Counted from the stretch's first letter, positions 1 to 10,386 are shown. The stretch is 39,577 bases of DNA from Entamoeba histolytica HM-1:IMSS (GCF_000208925.1 NW_001915011.1:1-39577), one strand, 5' to 3'. The notes: generated from the letters alone by a model not told the origin. Made by a program: numbers and translations.

Positions 1-150
1 TATTATATATTAAATACATCATATTTCTTTATTATTTATCTTTCTTTTTATTATTTCATATATTAAATTATTATTCATTCATTTATTATTTATATTTCAT
101 TTATTAAATAAAATGAAAATGAAATTGTAAAATATCAATCAATTAAATAT
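1..150 (+). repeat. AT-rich repeat block A, left copy
   Basis: This block is nearly the same, in the same orientation, as 37608-37770. Both begin TATTATATATTAAATACATC and end AATTAAATAT. The right copy carries a few short insertions. The left copy is probably cut by the window edge. It lies directly outside the inverted block at 181-1597. No coding potential is seen. Confidence 0.75.
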
Positions 151-180
151 TCATGAATAATAATTTATTAATATTTAATA

Positions 181-1597
181 ATTGAAATAACAAATAATAA
201 AGTAACAATAATGATATATTCAATATATTCTTTATTTGATTTGTTCAATATTAGATTATTCTATTTCATTATCATTTCATTGTCTTCATTATTTTATTTC
301 ATTATTTCATATTCATTTATTATTTTTTAAAATCAAATAAACAATAATATTGATATTCATTCATCATATTCATTTAATATAATAAATATACAAAACATTT
401 AATAATAAATAATGAATAATTAACATTGAAAATATTGATTATATTTAATATTTTGTTCAACATAAAATCAATAAAACATATATTTTGATAATACACAAAT
501 GAAATATTAAAGAAATATACAATACTAAAGAATTAATAAAAAAGAAATAAAAAGAATGAATAAATGAATATAAAATTGATAAATAATAGAAGAAAGAAAT
601 AGAAAAACAATGAAAAACAAATAATATAAAAAGAATAAAAATATATAAAAGAATAAAAAGAAAGTAGAAGAAGAATATAAAAATAATAAATCACAAAGAT
701 GTAATAAAATATGAAAAGAAGAAATAAAAAGTGTATTTTTATTGTAAAAATTAGAAATATTCAATAAAAAGTGTCTAATCTAATGATGTAAAATAATTAA
801 TATTATTTTATTAATGAAAAATATTGTATTATTTTTTATGTTTATTATTTATATGTATAATTTAAACATGATGTTTATTATATATTCAATCATATGTGTT
901 ATGTTATTATAACATATAATAAGTGATAAAATATAAATGAAAATGATATGAATATATGATATAGAATATAAAAACAAAAGAATAATAAGAATAAATGATA
1001 AATAAATATAGAAATGATAATCAATGATATAATAATAAAATCAAAATATAAAAGATAAATTTAATATTAATATAAAACAAAAGAGAATAAATATAAAATG
1101 AAAATAGATATAAATGATAATAATATAAAAGATGAATAAACAAATAATAAAATACATCTAAATATAAAAGAATAACAATAAGAAAATCTAAATAATATAA
1201 ACATAAAAAACATAAAATAAGAATAATATAATAATATAATAATATATAGATAATAAGAAGAATACAATGATATACATATTATAAACAGAGAAATAAATAT
1301 ATAAAAATACGATAGATAAATAACATATAAATAAAAAGAATACAAATAATTAAATATGATTCATCAAATCATTTATTTCATTAATATTTCATACAAAATG
1401 AATAGAAATGATCATAAAATATAAACATAAATATATACAGATTGTATATTTATCATACTTTTTATTTTTTATTTTTTTATTTTTTTTAGGAGCAAAATAT
1501 AATAAAGTGGAATATTCTATGGATGCAAATTTTTTTGCATCTTTTTTCTTTTTTGTAAATTATTTAGATGCATTTTTTCTTTGCTAATTTTCGTACA
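181..1597 (+). repeat. Large AT-rich repeat block B, left arm of inverted pair
   Basis: The reverse complement of this stretch is found at 37771-39201. Matching landmarks include the outer end (ATTGAAATAAC here, GTTATTTCAAT there), the segment around 733-774 (AAAGTGTCTAATC here, GACACTTTTTATTG there), and the inner end (GCTAATTTTCGTAC here, GTACGAAAATTAGC there). Small indels and substitutions separate the copies. The + strand is purine-rich from about 490 to 1345 and T-rich from 1440 to 1590. It may belong to one of the unclassified Entamoeba repeat families (ERE type), but that assignment is a guess. Confidence 0.8.
1522..1541. repeat. GATGCAAA palindrome inside repeat block B
   Basis: Arms GATGCAAA (1522-1529) and TTTGCATC (1534-1541) are separated by four T. 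A related palindrome sits at the corresponding place in the right arm (37829-37849). Another ATGCATC-like box follows at 1566-1572. Confidence 0.6.
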
Positions 1598-2413
1598 CAT
1601 TTATACTTATTGATTTTTTTATTGTTTTATTTTCAATACAATAATATAATAAGTAATAATTTATCAAAATATAGATTGTTTGAATTGAAGAGTTATTATA
1701 TATGATGTTCAATATATTTAATATTTATTATCAATATTAACAAATAAAATGATAAATATTATTCAATTTTAATAAACTACTCTTTGAATATTATTCAAAA
1801 TTTAATTTTATATGAAGTTCTTTCTAATTTAATACATTTGATTTGTTTCTTCTGTATTAACTTCTGTATTAACTAATGCTGTCTTGTTAATCTTGTTTAT
1901 TCTTGTTGAAAAATTTTCATTTAATTATCATCTTTTATTTCTTTGTATTTAATCTTTAAATGAATTTGATAGTATTGACTAATGAAAATAAAAGTGTGTT
2001 CATCATATCTGTTTATTAATACATATCCCTATTTTCATTTTATTGTTTTATGCATTTCTATATCTCTATACCTAATATATTCATAATTAGTTTTCTTGTT
2101 ATATTTTGTTATTTGGTTGTAAATACTGTTTTAAAAAACCAATTAAAAATGTCATAGGATAAGAAATAAAAAAGATATTAATCTGAAGAGTAAAGAATAG
2201 TTGGAATAGAATAGCTATGTTCTTCTCATTTATATTCTTTTCATAGTTATTCTATTTATTTGTTAAGTATTATTTACTTATTGTCATTTTTTATTACAAC
2301 TATACTTTCTTTAAACTTTTAAATTTATTGTATGTTCTAATACATTCATTCGTTTATTTAAATACCTTTTTATAAAATAAAATCAATTAAATTAATTTTT
2401 ATTTGAAAAAAAT
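1598..2413. other. Intergenic, between repeat and first gene
   Basis: AT-rich DNA with no supportable gene. It contains a tandem duplication of TTCTGTATTAAC near 1850-1875. It also holds a hairpin at 2205-2256: 15-nt arms, one G-T pair, 22-nt loop. The hairpin lies about 160 bp beyond the stop of the LCAT-like gene. Confidence 0.5.
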
Positions 2414-3649
2414 TCAATTGCAAACATAAGAATAAACTTCTTCATATACTGCTTTACTATCTAATATTCCCGTGTGTGTATATTTTCCTAAATTTTTAAA
2501 TGTTGTTGCTCCAATATTCTTACAAAATTCTAATGAGTTCAAATTTACTGTTTCATCTCCATCACTATATAAAAGTTTACTGTCACTATCATAACTTTCA
2601 TTTTCCATTTCTACACCTTTAATACTTTCATATCCTGATGATATCATACATTGCATTTTAATATCAAATGGTAATTTATAATTATATTTTTCATATAAAT
2701 CTTTCATTCCATGTTGAACTCCATGAAGATAATTTTCTTGGAAGTCTTTATCATCTACTGTTTTAATTAATTCTTCTAACTCATCCGCATTATATGTTTT
2801 TCCTGTTGATTTAATTTTCATTAATGTTTCTTCTCCAAATATTTTTGTTCCTCCTATTGGTAATAATAATGCAACTGTTTCTGTTCTTCTTGCAAATGGT
2901 CTTAATTTGTCTGCATTAATAGGAAGTCCAAGATTATTTCCTGGAAATGCTGCTGCAATAGCCTTTCCTGATCCAAGGAATGGTGTTGATATTGCAATCC
3001 AATTATCAATATATTTATCTGCAAATTCTTTTCCTTCATAGTCTAAAAATTTATAAAACATTAATCCTCCCATTGAATGTGAAATAACAACTACTTTTCC
3101 ATATTTATTATATGTATTAATTATTAATTCCTTAGTATCTGCAAACCAATTTCTTTTATGTTTATATTCTCCATATCTATAGTATCTCCAATCATATGAT
3201 GCTCCTACCATATTATCTCCATCTACATATCCTAATTTCTTAAATTTCTTAATTAAGTCATGAAAACATTTTGCAAACATGGAAACTGGCCAATTAGGAT
3301 CAATTTCATCACATGCATATGTACTTCCAAATCTTGGTGAAACAATATTAACTCCTTCTATATCAATTTGTTCTTTACTTGTTGAGTTCCACATAGGTGT
3401 TAAATATCCTAATGAACAGTCATTCTTCAATGGTCTAACATTCTTTAATGCAACCCAAAGTCTTTCATATTCAACATGTGTATCACATTTCTCTGGAAGT
3501 GGTGTCTTACTAATATCTGCAATATTAACATCACCTTCCAACATAGAAGCGAGAATACCTGGAATAAATACAATTGGTTTTTTAGCTGGACATTCTTTTG
3601 CTAATGAACATAATCCGAAAAGAACAATGAACAAATAACTTGTTTTCAT
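2414..3649 (-). CDS. Secreted LCAT-family acyltransferase/phospholipase
   Basis: A 411-aa protein of the lecithin:cholesterol acyltransferase/PDAT alpha/beta-hydrolase family, which moves or releases acyl chains of phospholipids. The ATG at 3649 is preferred because it gives a clean signal peptide (hydrophobic residues about 5-17, then KECPAKKP). An in-frame ATG at 3733 would add 28 residues ahead of the signal peptide and looks like untranslated leader. The family's PIVFIPGIL strand is at about 25-33. The nucleophile elbow SHSMGG places Ser192. SDGDET gives the probable catalytic Asp365, and THTG gives His392. Several Cys fit a secreted or luminal protein. The next gene (WIPI) is about 1 kb away on the same strand. 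The family is well supported; the exact reaction is not known. Confidence 0.88.
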   Translation of the reverse strand: MKTSYLFIVLFGLCSLAKECPAKKPIVFIPGILASMLEGDVNIADISKTPLPEKCDTHVEYERLWVALKNVRPLKNDCSLGYLTPMWNSTSKEQIDIEGVNIVSPRFGSTYACDEIDPNWPVSMFAKCFHDLIKKFKKLGYVDGDNMVGASYDWRYYRYGEYKHKRNWFADTKELIINTYNKYGKVVVISHSMGGLMFYKFLDYEGKEFADKYIDNWIAISTPFLGSGKAIAAAFPGNNLGLPINADKLRPFARRTETVALLLPIGGTKIFGEETLMKIKSTGKTYNADELEELIKTVDDKDFQENYLHGVQHGMKDLYEKYNYKLPFDIKMQCMISSGYESIKGVEMENESYDSDSKLLYSDGDETVNLNSLEFCKNIGATTFKNLGKYTHTGILDSKAVYEEVYSYVCN

Positions 3650-4729
3650 TTTTTTGGAATGAATTATTTGATAAATTAAGATTAACTTTATCACGAAACT
3701 ATTGAAATTCATATTTCTCATGACTTTTCTCATTTAGTCCATTTGTCCTTTTATTCTTAACTAAAAGAAATAAATTTTTGATTAATTCATTATGATTGTT
3801 TTTGTTACTATTTCTAAATATAGATAAAATGATAAAAAAGTAAACTATATATTTATTAATAAATTTTTTATTTATTTAAATATTCAATGCGATGATGAAT
3901 TTTCTTTTTCTCTTTTGATTCTTTTTTTTCTAAATTAAATTTACATCAATTTTTTTAAAGATCATTCTGTTATATTGAATTCCTTAGAATATTCTTTCTT
4001 ATCATTCTAATTCAGTTTTAATTTAGTATTAATTTAATGAGACACAATTTTTTAACAAGAATAAAAAGTTAGATTTATTGATATTATTGTTAATAAAAGA
4101 TAATTTGAATAAATTTTTGTTAAAAAGACAAATAAAAACCTAATCATACCAAATGAATATTATACTTAAATAATGTCCTACGTATTAAGTTGATTTATCT
4201 GATATTTATTTTTCAATAACTTCTTAACGATTATTTGGTGCTTTATTTTTCTTCTTCAAAATTTTTTTTAATTTTTTCTACTATTAAAAAACACCATGTT
4301 TTTTTTTTGTTTGCTCAGAATAAAACATTGTTTTTAAAAATGAGTTTTTCAAAATATCAGTGAAAAATCAAATTTTGGTTTGTTTATTTAATTATCGAAA
4401 AGGATGTAAATAATACTTTATGAGAAATGAATTATTTTACATCAACTAGAACCACTAATTTCCTATTTGTTTTTTATTAAAAAAAAGAGAAATTTTAGTG
4501 AATATTAATATATATTAAATCATCCTAAAAGTATATTTCAAATAAAAAAAATACTATTATAATGAATATAAATAAACTTATTATGAAATAATAAACTTTA
4601 TTACTTGAATTACTAATTTTATAACTCAAAACACAGTTAAATAAAAAATAAAAGGATAAAAAATTTATCAAATAAAATTATTAGAATGAAAATGACTTAT
4701 TGTCAAAGAAATAACAATTAAAATGTAAA
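3650..4729. other. Intergenic region
   Basis: About 1.1 kb of AT-rich DNA between two minus-strand genes. It carries the 5' leader of the LCAT-like gene at its left edge and the 3' region of the WIPI gene at its right. No ORF of interest or RNA gene is seen. Confidence 0.5.
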
Positions 4730-5728
4730 TTAAAGAATGGGAGATGAATCTTCAAATATCATAGTCACTTTTCCTTTATCAGTTTGTAAATTGAACTTCA
4801 TAAACACTCCTTCAATAGTAATACCCATTACACAAGTAGTTGGACTATTTTGCCATCCAAAGAATACTGCAGTGTAAACGTCTGGTACAATTGAACTTTC
4901 ACAACATCCATAAATTCCACTAAATCCTGGAACAATTTTAGAAAATTTAGATTCTTTATTAGAAACATCTCCATCTTGAGAAAGAGAGTAAACGTGAATT
5001 GTTCCTCTATTACTGTTTGTTACAATAAATTTACCGTCTTGACTGAAATTAACACTATAAATCTCTGCTACACTTTTTCCTCTTCTAAATTCTCCTACTT
5101 TCTCACCACGTGCAGTATCCCATACTCTAAATAATGTTCCTTCTGAAGATGCACTAACTAATAAATTAGCTTCAGGACTTAAACATAAAGCAGAAATAGA
5201 GTGTTTATGTGCTTCAATTGTAGTAGAAGCACCAGTTTCTAAATTAGCAACAACAACACTACCTTCTTGAACAGAAGGATAAGCTATAACTTTCTTATCT
5301 GAAGATGAAACAGCAATTAATCCTTTTGGGTTTGGACAAGTTTTAAAGGTTTGTCTTAAATTTAAATTTCTAAAATCATAAACAAATACTGAAGTATCAA
5401 CTACAACAACAATAATATCTCTTTTTAATCTTACTGCTCTCACAGGAGTGTCATATTCTAATTCTGCAATTCCTTTGTTTTGATAATCATCCCAAATAAT
5501 AACTTTAGTTGGTGGAAAAACGGGTTGTGGTCCACCTCCAACTAATGCCACCAAATTTGATTTATATAACAATTCAATAATTCCAACACCTCCATTGAAA
5601 TTTCTTTTGAAACGCTCTCTTAATCTAGTTTGTTCAATACCATATACAAAAAAACCTTTTGTAGTTCCAAGAGCAAAACAAGAGAAATCTTGATTGAATG
5701 ATATACATAAGATCTTTTGTTCTTCCAT
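4730..5728 (-). CDS. PROPPIN WD-repeat protein, WIPI/Atg18 family
   Basis: A 332-aa seven-bladed beta-propeller of the PROPPIN family, which binds PI3P and PI(3,5)P2 on autophagic and endosomal membranes. The N-terminal blade reads SFNQDFSCFALGTTKGFFVY (residues 10-29). CPNPKGLIAV (131-140) is a family hallmark. The lipid-binding FRRG motif is at 214-217 and is followed by AEIYSVNFSQDG. The length and GEFRRGKS context fit the WIPI3/WIPI4 (WDR45B/WDR45) branch better than WIPI1/2. The start at 5728 is the only good ATG. A GATCC-ATTA-GGATC inverted repeat sits about 20 nt upstream of it. Role in autophagy is inferred from the family. Confidence 0.9.
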   Translation of the reverse strand: MEEQKILCISFNQDFSCFALGTTKGFFVYGIEQTRLRERFKRNFNGGVGIIELLYKSNLVALVGGGPQPVFPPTKVIIWDDYQNKGIAELEYDTPVRAVRLKRDIIVVVVDTSVFVYDFRNLNLRQTFKTCPNPKGLIAVSSSDKKVIAYPSVQEGSVVVANLETGASTTIEAHKHSISALCLSPEANLLVSASSEGTLFRVWDTARGEKVGEFRRGKSVAEIYSVNFSQDGKFIVTNSNRGTIHVYSLSQDGDVSNKESKFSKIVPGFSGIYGCCESSIVPDVYTAVFFGWQNSPTTCVMGITIEGVFMKFNLQTDKGKVTMIFEDSSPIL

Positions 5729-5932
5729 AGGAGCTGAGTCAATTTAAAGATCCATTAGGATCTTTTTTTGTTTTCTTTTTTTAAGAAAAAAAAATTCTAT
5801 TATATTCTGTTAACAATTTAAATACTTAGAAATTCTATAAATTATAAAATCTTTTAATTTGAATAAAATGTGAAAAATGTTTCATTTCTTCTAATTGAAT
5901 TGTATTGACTATATTCATTATTCTTTCAATCT

Positions 5933-6592
5933 TCAATAGTAGAGTAATTTTTTCCAAGGCCTTTCATATGGCTGTTGTTTTTCTAGCCATTCAGTATATT
6001 TTTTACAACCCTCCGCCATTTTACCTAAAACTGATGGACATACATCAACTCCAATTGTGTTAATTAAAAAACTAGGAATCCATCCATTCCATTCATTATG
6101 ACAAATGTAGTACAACTTATTTCCTTCGTTTTCTTTTCTTACCATATATCCACTAATATGAAAAAATGCACGTACTAATCCAGAGACTGGTGGAAAGCGT
6201 TTATCTTTAATTGATCTATTGAATATAATAAATTCATTTTCAGTAAATCTCCAAGCTCTTTGATAAACAAAATCTCTGTTTGTAACTATAGGCATTTTAA
6301 TGGAGTAATATTCAATTTCATTATGCTCATCAATTTCTTCAATTACTCTTCGTTCTAACAAATTCACATCCCATTCTTTTCTGTATTTTGGATCATTTAA
6401 CATATCAAATATAAGTTCAAGAGAGTAAGGTTTAAATAAATTAGATATTAGTTTCAATCTCAATGAACTAGACGAGTTAGTTTTCATAGTATAACCAATA
6501 TTCCATTTATCTTGAGAAACTAAATGCCATCCTTCATGGTTTAAACACATATCTCGAAATCTGTTAAACTCTTCATCAGTGATAGGTTTCAT
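5933..6592 (-). CDS. START-domain lipid-binding protein
   Basis: A 219-aa protein that is almost wholly one START domain, the usual size for PCTP/STARD10-like stand-alone domains. Recognisable segments are DPKYRKEWDVNLLE (about 67-80), the IKMPIVTNRDFVYQR strand-loop (about 98-112) with the family's P-x-x-x-RD pattern, and the C-terminal helix PSVLGKMAEGCKKYTEWLEK. No signal peptide or TM segment is present, so a cytosolic lipid carrier or sensor is likely; the ligand is unknown. A good TATA-like element lies 30 nt upstream. The gene is divergent from the DHH phosphoesterase. Confidence 0.82.
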   Translation of the reverse strand: MKPITDEEFNRFRDMCLNHEGWHLVSQDKWNIGYTMKTNSSSSLRLKLISNLFKPYSLELIFDMLNDPKYRKEWDVNLLERRVIEEIDEHNEIEYYSIKMPIVTNRDFVYQRAWRFTENEFIIFNRSIKDKRFPPVSGLVRAFFHISGYMVRKENEGNKLYYICHNEWNGWIPSFLINTIGVDVCPSVLGKMAEGCKKYTEWLEKQQPYERPWKKLLYY

Positions 6593-6621
6593 TTATCCTG
6601 TATTTCTCATTATGGTTTGTT

Positions 6622-6631
6622 GTTTAAATAC
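6622..6631 (-). promoter_or_regulatory. TATA-like element of the START gene
   Basis: On the minus strand this reads GTATTTAAAC, matching the Entamoeba TATA consensus GTATTTAAA(G/C). It lies 30 nt ahead of the ATG at 6592, consistent with the very short leaders of this genus. Confidence 0.6.
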
Positions 6632-7077
6632 AACCAACCATTCAGATTTTTAAAAGTCCTCATAAGTGATTTATTAACTTTTTTAATCAAACTTAAAGAT
6701 TGATTATTTTATTATCACAAGTCTTGTTTTAAAGAAATGAAATTATTTGTTATTCAAAATACTTACTATTTAGTTAAGTCTTTAGAAGATATCAATAACT
6801 TAATTTATGGATACATATATTAAAAGAAATTTGTTGTATAATAACGATGAAGATAACAAAAAAAAGAGTTAAGTTCTAATAAGAAAAATAATGATGAAAT
6901 AATGAATTTATTAATGAAGGTAATTTCTATATGAGACTTTTTGACAAGATGTTCTAAAAGAAATAACAGAGTGATTCTCTTTGGAAACAAACCAATAAAA
7001 AAAGGAAATAAAAAAAAAAAGAAAGGAAGAAGTTAGAACAAAAAAACTTCTTTTGATTTGAAACTCAAAAATAATTT
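6632..7077. other. Divergent intergenic promoter region
   Basis: This stretch separates the START gene (-) from the DHH gene (+) and must hold the promoter of the latter. A purine-rich run (A/G) occupies about 6995-7035, just upstream of the DHH start. No other feature is seen. Confidence 0.45.
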
Positions 7078-8241
7078 ATGAGCAAAGAAATGAAACGGGG
7101 ACTTGATGAATGTATTGAATTAGGAGAGTTAAACCTTCCACGAATTAATCAAAGATGGACTGTCTGTAGTCATGGAGATGGAGATGGGTTATGTAGTGCA
7201 AGCATAGCATTAAGTAGTAAACGATTTATTGATGCAGATTTAATAATAACACATCCAATGGGGATAGTACATGATATAAAAGAAATAGAAAGTAATTTAT
7301 TTATTAGTGATATTGCTCTTGACGCAAGGACATATAAAGAACTTTATAAAAAATTTGAAACATTAATAGACAAAGGGTATCAAGTAATTTATATTGATCA
7401 TCATAGAATATATGGTACACCACCAAAAGGAGTTGAAATGATAAATGATGAAAATTGTTGTGCAAGTGAATTAGTTCATAAATATTTTAAAGAGAAAAAA
7501 GAGTTAAAAGAGTATGTTGATATATATGCTTGTATAGGATGTATTTGTGATTATTATGATAATACCCAATATATAAAGAAAGTAATGGATAAATTTGAGA
7601 AAAGAAGTCTTTTTCTTGATGCTGGTATATTAGCACAAGGATTATCAATTTATCGTAAAAAAGAAATGAAAGAAGACCTTGTAAGAGAATTTGTTTCTGG
7701 ATATATTCCATGTGAAATTCCTGCATTAGTTTCACAAGCAATGCAAGTAACTCGTAATGATAAAATAGGAAGAAATGTTATAATAAATAATTGTTGTAAT
7801 TGTAAATATGTTGCTTGGTGTTTAAATCCACCATGTGGAAAGTCTAAATCAGCACATTTTGCTTCAGCTTCAAAAGAAAAAGCAATTGGGTTGGCTATTT
7901 TTTATTATCAAAGAAGAAAAATAAAAGAACAACCACTTTATGACCTTTGTTTTAGAGGAACAAATCTTGTTGATTTAAGAGAAATTATTACACCATTAGC
8001 TTTAGAATTAGGAGGATCTGGTGGTGGTCATTTTAATGCTGTAGGAAGTAGAGTACCAACAGATTTATTAGGATTAATGTTGTATTATATTGATTTAAGA
8101 GTTGATGCTTATTTACAAACAAAAACATATAACAAACTTCCATTACCTCCAAAAGATTTATCTAATATTCAATACGATAAAAGTGTTTATGACCATTTTA
8201 TTGATTTAAAATATTATTTTAAAACTCAAACTGAAGAATAA
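7078..8241 (+). CDS. DHH/DHHA1 phosphoesterase (RecJ/NrnA-like)
   Basis: A 387-aa protein with the complete DHH signature. Motif I is SHGDGDG with H32, D34 and D36; a probable motif II Asp is D78; YIDHH is at 105-109; a motif IV Asp is near D158. The DHHA1 substrate-binding loop GGSGGGHFNAVGS is at 312-324. All expected metal ligands are present, so the enzyme should be an active Mn-dependent phosphodiesterase on single-stranded nucleic acid, oligonucleotides or dinucleotides. The overall plan is closer to archaeal/bacterial RecJ-like proteins than to typical eukaryotic prune or pyrophosphatase types. A Cys cluster (239-253, five Cys) between the domains is unusual. Lateral acquisition is possible but not shown. 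Confidence 0.85.
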   Translation: MSKEMKRGLDECIELGELNLPRINQRWTVCSHGDGDGLCSASIALSSKRFIDADLIITHPMGIVHDIKEIESNLFISDIALDARTYKELYKKFETLIDKGYQVIYIDHHRIYGTPPKGVEMINDENCCASELVHKYFKEKKELKEYVDIYACIGCICDYYDNTQYIKKVMDKFEKRSLFLDAGILAQGLSIYRKKEMKEDLVREFVSGYIPCEIPALVSQAMQVTRNDKIGRNVIINNCCNCKYVAWCLNPPCGKSKSAHFASASKEKAIGLAIFYYQRRKIKEQPLYDLCFRGTNLVDLREIITPLALELGGSGGGHFNAVGSRVPTDLLGLMLYYIDLRVDAYLQTKTYNKLPLPPKDLSNIQYDKSVYDHFIDLKYYFKTQTEE

Positions 8242-9528
8242 TTTGATTTTCTTTCATTTTAAAATATTTCAAATATTTAATTGTTTTAATTTCTTTCATT
8301 CCATTTTTTTTTTTAGTTTTTATTTCTTTTAAAACAAAGTTTTATTCATTAAAACCTTAAAAGAATGATATTTTATGAAACTTTAATTTAATAAAACAAC
8401 TATTCAATTAAAGTAAACTATATTGAAATAAATAAATATTAAAACATCTCACAGTATATTCATAAAATTTAATTATGAATATATTTGTTTATTGATTGAT
8501 TCTTTTTTTTTTATTAGAGATTTATTTTTAAAAATTATTGTATTTTTATTTTGGAGGGGTTAAATTCTAGTATTATTTTTAAAAATACTTCCTTATGGAG
8601 TTACAGAAATAAAAGAAGAAGTTTCTTAGGTTTGAAAGAATGTAGAAAAGAACAAAAAACCTATTTCTAAAAAAAATTGAGTAACTTTACTTTAATTAAA
8701 TAATTTTTCATTACTGTGTTAATAATTATTTGTGGTAATAAACAACGATTGTAATAGAAGTGATTTGATCTACTTTATTTGTTTGTTATAATCAAAAATA
8801 AAGTAAGGACATATATTTTTAATACGTTCTTACTGATATTTTATGACTTGTTTTCTTTAGCTTTGAAATAAGTCTTTTTTATTTTTGAATGACATTATAA
8901 TAAAAAAATAAGAAATATGACATTTTTTGTTTATTATAAATTTAATAATACTTCTGAAGTTGATTAAAAAAAGAATAAAAAAATATCTTTTTTTTGAGTA
9001 AAAAAAATGAAGTGTTAAAAATACATTCTTTTTAATATTTCACTGATTTTATAATGTAAATTAGTTAAAAAATAAAAACATATTTTACTTAATAAAAAGA
9101 AATTGAACATTATCAAAAGATTTTTAAATAATTTGATTCAAAAAGGGTTTTAATCAAACGCTTTAAGTAATTAACCCTTTATATTTTTGATCTATTGAAA
9201 AATGTTCTATTCTTACAAAAAAAAAATGAAATAATTATATTTTTGTGTTCTATTTTTATATTTATAACAAACAAAAAAAATATTTCTCAATATTATTTCA
9301 AACGAAGATTTATATTGTTATTAAGAAATATTTTAATCTGTTAATATATTAATTAAATAACAAAAAATTTTATTAATTTTTTGTAATACTCGTTTCAATA
9401 AAAAAATAATAATCAATAATTATACTAAAAATATTAAATTTGAATTAATTCAGGTTATTGACTTGGAGTTTTTGGAAGAAATACTAACTTCCTTTATTTT
9501 AAAATAGAATACTATCGATTGATTTTTG

Positions 9529-9621
9529 ATGAGTTGGCACCACGTACTATCAAATGGATTTTGTGCGGCGTTAGCGTTTCAAAATTTAGGCAAAGAAAAT
9601 CGGTGTTTATATTTATATTAA
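9529..9621 (+). other. Less AT-rich island; 30-aa ORF or ncRNA candidate
   Basis: The stretch GGCACCACG...GTGCGGCGTTAGCG is clearly richer in G+C than several hundred bases on either side. It contains an ATG-to-TAA frame of 30 codons starting MSWHHVLSNGF. It also has a short stem, ATTTTG (9558-9563) with CAAAAT (9580-9585), enclosing the GC-rich loop. It could be a decayed coding fragment, a micro-ORF or a noncoding RNA; nothing decides between them. Confidence 0.25.
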
Positions 9622-9755
9622 TAGATTCCTGTTATCAAAATCTTCACTTTTCATTTTTAAGATTTCCTTAGTTTCTTCACTTTTACAATCATCGCATAAC
9701 CTGTTATTTCTCTGTCTTTTCAATAAGTTAGAAAAAGTCATAGCAGAAATCAAAA

Positions 9756-9808
9756 GATATGACATTATTTCTACTCATCTTTATGAGTTGATAAGAAATA
9801 ATCATATC
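9756..9808. ncRNA. Branched hairpin, possible structured RNA
   Basis: GATATGA (9756-9762) pairs with TCATATC (9802-9808). TTATTTCT (9765-9772) pairs with AGAAATAA (9794-9801). ACTCAT (9773-9778) pairs with ATGAGT (9783-9788) around a CTTT loop. That gives 21 base pairs with one 2-nt and one 5-nt bulge. CTGAGATACCCGAAAG follows at once on the + strand. Transcription is not shown. Confidence 0.3.
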
Positions 9809-10386
9809 ACCTGAGATACCCGAAAGTATTTATATAAATAATTATTTCAAATGAGTAATTTAGCACTCAACCAATTATTATTTGTTTCTTGTTTTTATAT
9901 TCTTAACTTTCTATCTTTAAGTCAAGTCTATAACATATGAAAAAAAGATAGCAAAAGGGTGTAAACTCTCAATAAATAAATTTCCATTTGTTCTATTTTT
10001 GGAACAATAAAAATTATTTTCATTTTTATAAATTCATTTAAATTGACTATTACTACCCTACTTAATCTTTTGATCTAATTTCTTTATTCCATTAGAGACT
10101 TATGATAGACATTGAAACATTAAACTCACTCTTGTTCTCCACAAACAATGGTCTTTTACTTTCTATTTGTCGTAATGTTTGTTTTTTATTTATTTATTAG
10201 TAATTTATTCTATCTGGGTGATATAATACAATTATTTTTATTTTATTACGACTAAATAGTTGTTTGAATATGAGTATATGACTTAATACAATTTTATTAT
10301 AAACATAAAAAAGGTCATAGTGTTGATTTTTAACCCAGATTTTATTTTAAATTGTATAAGTGTTAACTTAATTCTATTTGTTGATT

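Noticed and set aside
525..764. Minus-strand frame encoding a hydrophobic 79-residue string in the left repeat
   Set aside because: It starts with TTG, lies in purine/pyrimidine-skewed repeat DNA, and its composition follows from T-rich DNA. Not called as a gene; only its copy conservation is listed.
1067..1345. Minus-strand 92-codon frame in the left repeat
   Set aside because: TTG start, Tyr/Ile/Ser/Phe simple sequence, no domain, inside the inverted repeat.
3279..3638. Plus-strand 119-codon frame opposite the LCAT-like gene
   Set aside because: Fully antisense to a well-supported gene; a shadow frame.
9690..9800. Short minus-strand coding-like words (RLCDDCKSEETKE) in the gene desert
   Set aside because: Interrupted by stops and frame changes within 60 codons and overlapping the hairpin; consistent with chance in AT-rich DNA.
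10177..10200. GTTTGTTTTTTATTTATTTATTAG as an intron for the RasGAP-like gene
   Set aside because: Only 24 nt, far shorter than any plausible intron, and the flanking sequence is not coding.
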